NCBI GenBank assembly: GCA_026413225.1 | Contig: CM048553.1 | Span: 42,262,001 to 42,326,000, forward strand | Direction of reading: 5' to 3' | Source: Otis tarda | Lineage: Eukaryota > Chordata > Aves > Otidiformes > Otididae | Length of the DNA: 64,000 nucleotides | Part shown: piece after piece, positions 35,579-46,385 of the stretch | Layout of the letters: each line of letters begins with the position of its first letter | How positions within the stretch are numbered: position 1 is the stretch's first letter | Notes under the pieces: generated by a model | Database searches by the model: none | What the model saw: the letters and a program-made list of their open reading frames with translations, nothing else | What the model was told of the DNA's origin: nothing | Made by a program: the position numbers and the translations under genes

Positions 35579-38500
35579 TTTCTTTCTGCAGTTAATTTTA
35601 TCTCTGTGTTCTTTCCTGTATTAGTAGCTAGGGAGGTCGTATTCTTAAACATTTTAATGCAAGCCCTCTCCCCTCCCAATTTTCAAAACCACTTCATTAA
35701 ACACAAGGTAATATTATTTATAATCCTACATTTTTTTCATGGGGAAAAATCCCAGGCCACCTTGTAGATAAGACTGTTTTACTTTGCTGACATCTAAGAG
35801 GTCCAAGTCCTAGGACAAAAATTCTCATATATGCGGTACTAAGAAACCAAGCGCTTACCCAGATAATTTACACACAACAGATTATGTGAGTTGGATACCA
35901 GAAATGAGCAACAAAAATCCAGAAGACAATTTTTTTTTTCCTGTATCCTAGGACATAATTTTTAAAATTTTAAAGCCATTGGCAGGAGTAGCTGAGATTG
36001 CATGCATTCTTTAACTCATGGCTCTTCTAAAAACTTCTGAAGAGCTTGAATGTCAGCAATTTGTCAGCCCTGGTGCAAACAAATTGGTCCTCAATAAGTG
36101 AAGAATGATTTTTGGAAAGACTGTTTTAAATTTCCTAAGATAAAACTCTACATCTGAACATTGCATTGAGCACGAGAAATGTTGAGGCTGTATCTCATTC
36201 TTAGAACTCTTTTCTTTGTTTTATTGCTCTGAATTAATTAATAAGGCTTTCTTGAGCTCTTCAGTCTTTCCACATCCCCTCAGATGCCTTTCATCCTCAG
36301 AAAACGCACTTAGGTTTTGCTTTCTGTTCATGGCAGGAGTAAAGAGGGCTAGATATAGAGAAGCCATGGGAAAAATGATGGCGGAGTTAATTTCTGCCCC
36401 TAGCCTGCTCTCCTGCAAAATAACAGTAGATGTATTTCTGTTTGTACAGTACCAGTATCTTGTGCTTTTAGTTGGTAGCCAAAGGACTCAGGGGCGCTGA
36501 CTGCGCTCCTGCTGGCCTACAGACCATGCCCCCAACCTCCCTCATTTTTGGTGACTGCTTCTGTAGAACAGTAGTGGAAGCTGAATTTCCATTACACAGA
36601 GAGGTCATGATGAGTACGTACAGTTCCTATATGGATTTATCTCCTCCAGGTCCATAATACAAATGCTGGGACCACACAGAGTCTGGCTGTAAAACCAAGA
36701 CTACTGTGGAGTTGGTATTTGTTGGTATGTTCTCACTTCATTGTGTTGCACTGCCAGCATTCATATACAGTGAGGGAGGAAGAGATACTCTAAGATACAT
36801 GACCAATGGGGATCTGGGATGGGAATGACAGATACCTCTCTCCTTTCCCCCATTCATCCTGGGGCACTGAAGATGGCTATAAAAAAAAACCCTTTCTGAC
36901 GCTAGGGACAGCTCTGACCTGCAGTAGTGTGGGTCTCCAACCTCCTGGCAGAAATCCTGCAATAGTTGTGTGTGGTTGGAGAACTGACATTAACTGCATG
37001 GGAGAAAGGTGGACTGAACAAGGGGCTGGATCATGGACCAATGCTCTAATTCATGGAAGTTCTCTCTCCCTATCTTTAAATTAACACCTGCAGGGAAGAA
37101 GTGGTGAGAGAGAAAGGAGCTTAGGAAAGAGGGCCCAGAGTGTGAGAGATTGTAGGACAGGATTTTCTGCATAGGAGGAGCAATTTGTCATGTCATGTTT
37201 GAATTAAAAATCTTGGTCCTGCCTGACCCTTTGGGTCCTTTTATAACAAACACTGACACACAGAAGTGTCACCTGTATTTCTGCCCTTGGTACACAGCTG
37301 CTCCTCATGGTGTACTGTAGTGGTATGGGGAGAAAGACGATACATGTTTAGTTGTTTAGGTGCTCAGAATTATCAAGGTTGTATTAAAAATAAGAATATT
37401 ACTCTGCAAGTTTGAGGAGGCATAGTTTTTCAGACTGACTGGTGATGGATGATCAACATCTATCAAATGTCAGATCTTATTACCTGATCAGAAGCACGAT
37501 GACCAGAAGCACATCCTCAGAGGTAGATGTGCGTGTCCTCTCATGGCAACGCAATGTTTACCTTTAATTTACTAAAGAGAAAAGGCCAAATCATGCTTAA
37601 CTGGAATATACAGAGTTCCCAGTGGAGTCCTAGAAGAGGCACATGTAGCTGAAGAAGCCCTTCTTTCACTGTGTGGTGAAATCCTATCCAAACCCATGCC
37701 CTCAGATCATTCCTCTCACCTAATTAGGGGCTTGTTAGCTCTCTCTATGAGGCATATTAAAACTTTTCATATTATTCCTTGCTAAATGGCAATTTTTAGA
37801 GTGGCTGTGAATTGGCCATTTCAGTAGATGTCAAGACCTTTAGAGGAAGCCTGGATTGCTGAAGGGGAGGAACATCAGAGGAAAGGAACACCAAAGTAAA
37901 AAATGAGCTCTTAAAGGAAACCGAAGAGTAAGGGAAAAGAAGGATGTAAAGGAGAAGCTGTCTCTTCCTTGTAAGATTTTTTTCAATGAGATTTTCATCA
38001 TACTTCAGAACAGCCTAGAATCAGCACATGGTCGAATCCTGAGTCAGGTTTTGTCAAATTAATGATGCATTAGCAAGTCAGACTTTCACACTGTGAAGTG
38101 CAATCGTGCAGCTACACTGCAGTCATGCACTAAAGGGACAAAACAGCCCACCCAAAACCCAGAAGAAATGCTTTCATCTGATTCTTGTCTTTCCCATCCC
38201 TCCTCAGCTAATACCTTTTGATAGGCAGTGACACAGTTTGGCACTATGCACATGTAGCGTCATCTTCTTTATTGGGAAAATCTGTTTCATGGCAAACTTT
38301 TGCCACTGGGATAGCCTAAGGGCTCTCTTTAATTCCAAATCTTGCCAAAAAGGAAGCGAGTGTCTGAGAGGATAAGAAAGGTGATTCAGTTCGTGTATTA
38401 GATACAGAGGACTAGTTCAGCACCGGAAACCTTTCAGGTGGAGATAGGAAGGAAGTCAAGGAAGTGTAGGAAGATTCGGGCTTTGAGACAGAGCCAGGTC

Positions 38501-39009
38501 GAGCAACCACACTCCTGTCTGCAGTGACATAATAATAGGTGGTAATATTTTAAAAATCAGATAAAGAAACTGCTTGGGTGCTTAGCAGATATTCAGGGAT
38601 TCACTGCAATTTGAAAGAGGTCATCCTTTGGAGGAAAAAAAAAATAAAAAATCCCTAAACAGATGCTTTTAGGAAGAATTTAACTTTTTCGATTTAAAAC
38701 ACCGAAGATAGAGAGGAGTAACACTATCTGAGACAGAAGGGGCAGCAACCAGTTACTAAAGTGATAACCTTGCCTGCCAACTGGAAAACAATCGTAGACA
38801 GAGATGCTTCCGTGCTTTTTGTTTCATATCAGCCTTCTCTGAGAAAGAAGGAAGACAGCTGCTTCCCTGCAAAATGTTTAGCATGGAGTTAAAGCATGAA
38901 ATGGCAACTTCTGATCCGGAGCATCCTACCTGTTCAGAAAACCTTCTGCTTATAAAACAAGATGATCCTGAACAGGTTCATCATCAGTGTATTATACATG
39001 CTACAGTGC

Positions 39010-39014
39010 TCTTA
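39010..39014. repeat. Probable target-site duplication, left copy (TCTTA)
   Basis: TCTTA directly precedes the TG of the LTR, and CCTTA follows its other end at 39920-39924. Four of five bases match, consistent with an older insertion. Confidence 0.6.
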
Positions 39015-39199
39015 TGTCGTAGTTCAGCCCCAACTGGGACTAGACTACACAGTCTCTCTCTCGCTCCCCCCACCCTCTGAGAGAATAGGGAGAGATGATA
39101 CAAGGAAAAAAATGGCTTGAGGTTTGAGATAAGGACGGGGAGAAATCCTTAAAGTTACCGTCATGGGCAAAACAGACTCGACTCAGGGAAAACTATTAA

Positions 39200-39205
39200 T
39201 TTATT
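39200..39205 (-). promoter_or_regulatory. LTR poly(A) signal AATAAA (minus strand)
   Basis: TTTATT on plus is AATAAA in LTR orientation, about 190 bp from the LTR 3' end, inside the segment missing from copy 1. Its position inside an LTR fits a retroviral polyadenylation signal, although the distance to the LTR end is long. Confidence 0.5.
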
Positions 39206-39334
39206 TCTAAAACCAGAACGAGAATGAGACAGGGAACAAGATAACCTCCTCCCACCCCTCCCTCTTCCCAAGCTTAACATTATCTCTACTACCTTTCTCT
39301 CCCAAGCAGCACAGGGGGGAAGAGGGAATGGGGG

Positions 39335-40039
39335 TTGCGGTCAGTTCATCACGTGTTGTTTCATGCCGCTGCTTCATCGTCGGGGGAAGAACTCCTCGCA
39401 TTCCTCCTCTGCTCCATCGTGGGGTCCCACCCACAGGTCACAGTCCTTCATGAAACTGCTCCGGCATGGGTCATCTCTTCCACGGGGTGCAGTCCCTCCA
39501 GAACAGCTGTCCCAGCGGGCCCTCCACAGGCCACAGCCGCCTTCAGGCCTCCACCTGCTCCGTGTGGGGTCCTCCATGGGCTGCAGATGGATCTCTGCCC
39601 CTCCATGGACCTCCATGGGCTGCAGGGGGACAACCTGCTCCACCATGGTCTTCACCACGGGCTGCAGGGGAACCTTGGCCAGGAGCCGCATTACTTTTCC
39701 CCCTCCTTCTCCACTGACCTTGGCATCTGCAGCCATTCCTCACAACAGGCCGGCAGATGCCTCTCAGGATCCTTTTTACATCTCATTCACTTCTCATCTC
39801 CTCTCCACTTCTTGCAGCCAGGCCGAGCCGAGTTGGGCCCAGTCGGCCGCCCGGTGGGAGGCCAGAGGGTGGGGCCTGCAAGGCCCACAAGGCTCCCCTC
39901 ACTAAAGAAAACCAGAACACCTTATCACACACTTCTGACAACCTGTGTACGCTCTGTTGTGCCAGCATTTTTACAACTTTTGAGAAGCTGTAAAAGACAG
40001 AACTGCAAGAGAACTCCAACCATTTGTGAATGCAGTTAA
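39335..40039 (+). other. Antisense open frame over LTR copy 2 (234 codons), probably non-coding
   Basis: This plus frame is antisense to the LTR and matches the antisense frame of copy 1 over about 140 codons, from GEELLAFLLCSIVG through LHGLQMDLC, LHGLQGDNLLHHGLH and QAGRCLSGSF. After that a one-base indel puts the copies in different frames, and the frame runs beyond the LTR into unrelated DNA, ending at 40039. Running across the LTR boundary argues against a conserved protein. Confidence 0.5.
39581..39667 (-). repeat. Degenerate repeats of about 40 bp inside LTR copy 2
   Basis: CTGCAG occurs at 39581, 39620 and 39662 (spacing 39 and 42 bp), each preceded by CATGGG or CACGGG and followed by a related stretch. 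This matches the repeat in copy 1. Confidence 0.65.
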
Positions 40040-40533
40040 TTAGAACATTCAAATTTATTTAAATGTTTGTCATTCTGTGTTTTTATTATTTTCAAAGGTT
40101 TCATCATTCTTACAGATAAGCTGGTCACTAAAGACTTTTGAAGTTTCCAAAAAAGAAATTGACTTATAAGCAACAGTACAGAGAAAACAGGAAATAATAA
40201 TATGTTGAATATTAAATCTATTCATATTAATAAGGGAGCACTTTTAGATATTTCACAGTATAATTCTGAGACAAGCTTGGAGTGTAAATGCAATCAATTC
40301 TTCAAAAATATAATTAAAGCAACATAAGGGGCAATATTCAGCCTGAATATCTAACAGAATCCTGTAGGTTTTAACATTGACTGCAGTACAGTTTCCTGGC
40401 TTTGACCTTTTCCAGAAATGCCTCAGTTTAGCCACAGGTGCATACTTTTTTCTGTACCATGTTTAGCTTCACTTAACCATAACACAGGTGACTTGTGAAA
40501 TAAAAGAGAACAACGCTTTAATTTTTTAAGAAA
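39920..40533. other. Unassigned AT-rich DNA
   Basis: It begins with CCTTA, the probable right target-site duplication of the LTR (39920-39924). No gene is recognised. Confidence 0.5.
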
Positions 40534-40636
40534 GAATCATAGAATCATAGAATCTTTAAGGTTGGAAAAGATCTTCAAATCATCAAGTCCAGCTGTCAAC
40601 CTAACACCACCATGCCTACTAAACAATGTCCTGAAA
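40534..40636 (-). mobile_element. CR1 LINE 3' fragment (about 100 bp)
   Basis: GAATCATAGAATCATAGAAT is a well-preserved octamer tail. It is followed by AAGGTTGGAAAAGATC, ATCATCAAGTCCAGC and AACACCACCATGCCTACTAAA, the reverse complement of a CR1 3' end of the same subtype as 1557-1760. Similarity is lost near 40636. Confidence 0.93.
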
Positions 40637-43255
40637 GAAGTCATATCAGCAGAACGGTTTCTCATCAGTATTAAGAACTTTCTCTTGAATCAGTTCATCT
40701 TATAAGACCTTAGAGTCTGGCATGGGAGCTGGAAGAGAGGAGACACATCAGGGATTTTCTTGCCTCCACTGACTAACAGAGACCATTCTTGTGAGAGATC
40801 AATTTATCTTTGACTATTAAATATAGCTCAGAAGAACTTTGGGAAAGGAGGGCCTCTGGAGTGCCTCAAACTGAACGAAGTCACACTCAGTGTCTAGGAT
40901 GTGACACTGGATCCTCTTTTTTTTTTTTTTTTGTGTCTTCTTAATTTTCTGCTTTCAAACCTATCGAGTTTTTTCACATGCATAGATTACAATCAAGCAT
41001 GGTTAAAGAGGTGATGATGTTACACTCAGATAGCAATAGGTATGTACTTTTTTGGGAGTAGATATAATTTCAAAGTACCTCAGGTGGACATCTTTACTGT
41101 TTTTTTTATCTCAGTGGTTTCAAATGTGAAGTATTTTTAATGAACAAAGAAAGCCGTTCCCTTCCTGAGGGTTTCAGAATGATAGATTTACCTTCATCAC
41201 TTTCTGCCATTAGGCTCTTTTCAGTTGTTCCAGTGATAAAAGTTAGGCTTTAAATTTATCAGAACTTGCTTTATGATGGGAATAAGTATTTTGGAAGAGT
41301 ATTTTGGGAGTTCATGAGAGAGGAAAGCATTGGCTCTTTTGTGAGGAAGAAAGAAATAATTTGCTCTAAGGAGAATCAAGAAGATGAAAAGAGATGTTTG
41401 GCCTCAGACATTACAGTCTGAGGATTAGATCTGGTTTATTTGCTGTTACCAGGAAGAGTCTAACTTTACAAGAGTGGCTATTGGAAGCCCATTGTTGAAA
41501 ACCAATTTCAGGAGTAATTAAGTAATCTGCTAGAGAGGTGTTAACTGGAAATTAGTTACCTTGTTCATTTATGGCTCATCTCACCTAACTAACCTCTTCT
41601 TCTGCTCCCTTATCTCAAAGCCTGATTTGTCAGGGAAAGCCACGGGGCATCTGCAGATGGGGAGGTTTGTACAGATGTAACATCAGTGCAAAAGAAACGG
41701 CACTGCAGAACAAAGTGCTCTTTAAATTGTTATTTCTAATACAGAGTTGTTTAAATAAAATTAATGGTTATTACTAACATCAGGTTATCCTAATATATAT
41801 AATGACATAAATATACGTTAGGAGATTCCAGTCAGCCTTGCAGTCTGGCTTATGGCTTTCTACACAGGAAAACCCAGTTCAAATTTTGCTCCTAATTTCT
41901 GTTCTCAAAAATTTTCCAAACATCTTATTGCCTGTCACATCTAAAGCCTTGTTGGGGTATAGGTTTTACTTTGGCTTTGTTTTAAACATGTGTTTCTATT
42001 GATTTAAACTATTTCTAGTGTTACTTTATACTATATACTACTACTACCTTATGCTATTTATTGTACTAAGGACTGCTGCGTTATGGTCAACTTCAGTGAC
42101 TGGCTTAAATTAGCCATCTGACTTTTACCTGACTAAAGAGAGATAAGGTCGATCCTGTGTTTATGGACTAAAAAAAGTTTTCTGCCATTACAGCTCTTGG
42201 TTTGTGCCTGTGTGCTCCATCCTTTCTCACTGTGTTCTGCAGTGTGTTCACAACATAGAAGGGCAGGGGAGAGGCTGTAATATCAATAAGGTGTTGATAG
42301 AAGATTCACACAATCATTTAGGGCATTCCCTTCTCAAAGACCAGGGTTAAGTATGTCGATCGGTGGTGGTCATGCTTGACACCATAAATGGGGGACACAG
42401 AAAGCAACGAGTGAATCACAGAAGCTGTCATGGGCTTCATCCTGGCAGGACATAGAGACAACTACAGTAAATTTTTCTGCTTGCAAGTAATTGGCTGTTA
42501 TCTTTGTGACTTGAATGGTATTGCACCCTTGAAAAAACTTCCCATATCTGACCTCTTGTTAGGCTGCTGGATCACAGTCTTGCCATTTCAAACTCTCTTG
42601 CCCATAAGCTTTATTTTTTTATAAAAAACTATAAGAATTTTTCTGTGTATTTCAGAGTGAAATAGCAGTGATCCTTTTCTTTCATTGTACACCAGTTTTC
42701 TCATGGAGTGCTCTCTGGAGCTGGGTCAGGATCCTAGTCCCCTCAGTGGAGACACTAGCTACACTCAAGTCCCTTCCTGCACATAACTTTTTCCTCAAAT
42801 CATTAATTTCTCCTGCTTTCTGTTGAAAACTTCTTTCTTTGCCAAGGTTAAAAAGGAAAGGTTTATACCTCTGTTGTCATCAAGTATCTTTTCAGTTGTG
42901 TTTCTTATTTAATTCTGATCAAGTTAATCTCTGCAGATCAGCATTCCCACTGTGTAGTACGCTGCTCAGTTATCACTAGCCTTGATGTTCCCATGAGAAC
43001 CTGATTTCCATCAGGTAACTATTCTGTCTAAGAGATGATCACCGGAGTCCTACATTTTAGCTAGCCTTGTGCTATGCAAAAATATTTTTCACATCCTCTT
43101 CTATGGGGCTCAAATTCTAAGGAAGAGTAAAGCACAGTGGAGAAGATAACCAATTCCACATTCAAACTGAAGAGTGCAATTTTATGGAAATATCTTGAAA
43201 GACCATGCTGGGTCAAATTCATAAGCTCAGGCAAATTCTCCAAGGTGTTACAGAA
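40637..43255. other. Unassigned AT-rich DNA
   Basis: A 16-T run lies at 40917-40932. No gene, RNA gene or repeat family is recognised. Confidence 0.5.

Positions 43256-43282
<27 letters not shown>
43256..43282. repeat. Poly(T) tract, 27 nt
   Basis: This is the longest homopolymer in the window. The flanks show no retrotransposon body, so its origin is unclear. Confidence 0.88.
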
Positions 43283-43288
<6 letters not shown>

Positions 43289-43696
43289 AAGGCATTTTAG
43301 GATTCTGAACTTAACTTTCTTTGGCCTTTGCATAATATGTTAGAACTCATGATTAAGAAGCAATTAAAAAAAAAGAACAATTGTGTAGTAATACATACAT
43401 TTCCTTTATTTCTCTTACTGCTTGCTACTGGTACTTTTTATTCTACATATCTGAATTATTCCTTCTAGATTTCTTCTAATAATAGGTTAGTTGCAATGTA
43501 TGCTATGTGTCCCTCTTTTAGACTTTTCTTAGCTGTACTTTCAACCAAACACAGTTCAAATTGCGGAGAAATGGCCTTAAATAATGCAGTGTCGTTAGAG
43601 GTCTCCTGCCTCTGTTCATTATTGCTGATATTTTTCAACTTCCTCACATTGTGCTGTAGTGGTAAATGCTCCCTTTGTGCCTTTGACCTTTAATAC

Positions 43697-43716
43697 ACTC
43701 ATTAAATTTAATGAGT
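43697..43716. repeat. Perfect 20-bp palindrome without spacer
   Basis: ACTCATTAAA is followed at once by its reverse complement TTTAATGAGT. A second, outer inverted pair, TACACT (43694-43699) and AGTGTA (43721-43726), overlaps the arm. The sequence is AT-rich. Confidence 0.85.
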
Positions 43717-43726
43717 TTAAAGTGTA

Positions 43727-46339
43727 AAAGAAAAAGAATCTTGCCAAGCACAATCATCAGGACTGCTATTTAATAGGGAAAAAAGGAACAGATTCACAAA
43801 CATTAGCAGCTCTATACAAAACTACTTTGCACTTTTTCTTCCTGCTGTGATATTCTATTGATACAGTGTGCTCAGTCTGATAAAAGCATAAGGAAAAATA
43901 GCAGCAGACACTTGAATACTGTTCTACCTATGTGGTGTGAGAGAATTTGCTATTTTTCAGAGTTTAGCAGGGTACTAGTTATGTCCACTAGTGTCCACAG
44001 TGTCTATTACAAAATGGAAAAAAGTGTGTTTTCAGAAGAGTCAAACCTGATTTTTCATTTCTTCATTTTTTATTCATTAAGAAGAGTTTAGCCTCTGTTG
44101 CCTTAGTTGTGAGAAGCAGCAGTTCTTGCAAAACATGCAGGTGTAATATGAAAAATTTACTTGCTTGTCCTCTTCAGAAAATTATTCCCATTGCATCTGA
44201 CTAGCATGGTCCACTAGCCTTTTTGGGAGGGAGTTATGCTTCCTGTACTGTGATACAGTGAGAGAAACTACTTCTACAGTGTCACTGCAGAGGAAACCTC
44301 TTCTAATGGAACAGACTCTGCAATCTGCCATCTCCCACTTTGTCATATCGAAGAGTGCAAAAGTCCTTCTACAGATGTGCAGATGTTTTCTTGGTGGAGA
44401 GAAGAGTGGCTTCTTGCCTGGCATTTTCAGCAATTATTTTCATTTTTTCAGCAAGGCTTGCAAAGAGCTGAATAAATCCAGACTGCAGAGCCCATTGCTT
44501 CTGTTATTATTTTAGCTGCTAAAATTTTTTTTTTTTTCATATGCAGAAACTGCAAGAAGAAGCCAATCAGATATGGCACAGTATCGGCAATGACAATGCC
44601 AACATTGCCCGGGTTTTTCCCAGACTGTTCACCCTTAACATTACATCCCTTGTGCCCAAGGGCTATTTGCCCCAGCTTGTGCCAAAATCTTAATGCTTGA
44701 TCTTCTGCCCTCTTCCTGAACAAGCCATCCTCAATACAATCACGTTAATACATACAAGCAAGAAAAGAAAAATAGGATGGAGTCAAATCATATTTGCCAC
44801 TACTGGATTGTTCATTCTGTGTGCAGGGAGTATTTTTATCTGCTTCTCTTTGTCTTGACCATTTAGATGGTAAGCACTTTTGGGACAGGGACTGGCTTGC
44901 AGAACGAAGGATTATGCTTAGCTACAGCAGTTGAGACAAGAATGAATTATAATCAGTGGATCTGACTAAGAGGCAGTGACTTTACTGCTTATTTCCTCAA
45001 TATTTACATGCCATCTTGAGAACTACAGATAGAGATTTAAGCACAGACAATGCACTATCTTTTACTTATTAAAGAGGGAGGACTAGCCATATTCTTTATA
45101 TATTAATTTTGTGTAGACTTTCAGACCACAAAAAGAGAGAAGATACAGACTATTTAAGCAATGGATAAATTAAGTTTATACAGCTATTTAGAGTGCTAAA
45201 TATGAAAATGTTGGCATCTCTTCGAAGCTTTCATAAGAAAGTGCAACAACACAGGGAGGAGTTATGTCTCGGAGTAATGCTTTGTGTGATTTATTTAGTT
45301 CAGGAGAAATTTGAAGTAGAGCAGATAACTTGTGCAAAGCTACTACTTTAGCACTACTTTATACACACAATTTCTAATTGATCTAACCAGAGGATAAAGA
45401 TAACTGTACCAGCCTTCTAGACTTCTGCAGAGGACACCTCTGGCCATCTGAAACTACGTGAGAGATATAATATGTCTGAATGACATTTCCTTTCCTGTTG
45501 CAAAGAAATTGCATAAAAGGATGGAGACATTTTTCATTTAACAACTTAAAAGTCCACTGTCTAGACAAATCTGCATACTTGGTACATCAGCTCTAGGGTC
45601 TTCCCAGACATAATAGTATTTGATTTCTCTTCCATTCTAGCATTCTTCAATCTGACACAGTAGCATGAGCCAGCGCTTTCAAATTCTGGATGACTTTGAC
45701 TGGCTTTCATGCTTGTAATTCTATTTTCTTTCTCTAATTCTTATATCCTAAACTTATGATTTATTTTTCTGTTTTCAAACTCACATTTGGGCAAAAGTCA
45801 CTCTGACTTAATCTTATTGGAGATTTATGAAAAAGATTTTTATATCTATTCAGCAAGGATTTTGTGAAATGGCTCAACAAAGCTCAAATAGCTTTACAGT
45901 AGCTATTGTCTATTCCATAATACTGCTCTGAACATAAACTATGGCATTATACTGGAATAAGCTAGCCTGCCAGATGATTGCAGTCTCATTTTGAATACAC
46001 TGATTGACATGTAATTTTTCCCTTAAAATAATAATGGGATTCTGGAAAGAGTCTTCAACTTATAATATCAAAGAATTGCTCTATTCACCTCATTAGTCTT
46101 CAACATTTCAAATACAATTGCAGAATGCATTAAAGATTATTTTGGTACTAGACTATCATCTAGCCAAAAATATTATTTTTGTGGCTATTCAGTATATTAA
46201 TTATTTACTATTGCCTTTACTTATGTTATCAGTAAATTCAAAGCTAAGGAAAACACTATATTACATGGTAAATTAATTGGAGCAGCCGGATTTCATATCA
46301 ACTCATACCTCTTTCAGTTGCCCTCAGTCTGAGAATGGA
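43727..46339. other. Unassigned AT-rich DNA
   Basis: Only short low-complexity frames are present, along with a T-run near 44525-44537. No gene is recognised. Confidence 0.5.
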
Positions 46340-46385
46340 AATGGAATGGAAAACATGAAAAGAATGGAATGGAAAGCATGAAAAG
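46340..46385. repeat. Tandem duplication of a 23-bp GGAAT-rich unit
   Basis: Positions 46340-46362 and 46363-46385 are identical except for one A/G change (AAAACATG versus AAAGCATG). The unit contains AATGGAATGGAAA. A partial GAATGGAAATGG precedes it at about 46333. Confidence 0.92.

Larger units (their letters stand above)
29895..39014. other. Long unassigned AT-rich stretch
   Basis: About 9 kb without a recognised gene, RNA or mobile-element family. It holds microsatellite-like runs at 33546-33564 (TTTC) and 35561-35578 (GTT), T-runs near 30381-30397, and an isolated CpG-bearing patch near 36500. Frames here stay at or below 97 codons. Confidence 0.5.
39015..39919 (-). mobile_element. Solo LTR of the same endogenous retrovirus family (copy 2, inverted)
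   Basis: On the plus strand the block starts TGTCGTAGTTCAGCCCC and ends CTAAAGAAAACCAGAACA. From about 39240 to 39895 it is clearly the reverse complement of copy 1 (1761-2692), with shared CCTCCCTCTTCCCAAGC, TAACATTATCTCTACTACC and the CTGCAG-based repeats. It then jumps to the LTR terminus (CTCCCCTCACTAAAGAAAACC), so about 230 bp containing the promoter part of copy 1 is deleted. In exchange it keeps about 190 bp at the LTR 3' side (39040-39235) that copy 1 lacks. It is flanked by TCTTA/CCTTA, a near-perfect 5-bp duplication, and no internal retroviral genes are present. Confidence 0.88.

Noticed and set aside
1761-39919. The two LTRs as the two ends of one provirus
   Set aside because: They are in opposite orientation, carry different target-site duplications and lie 36 kb apart, so they are separate insertions.
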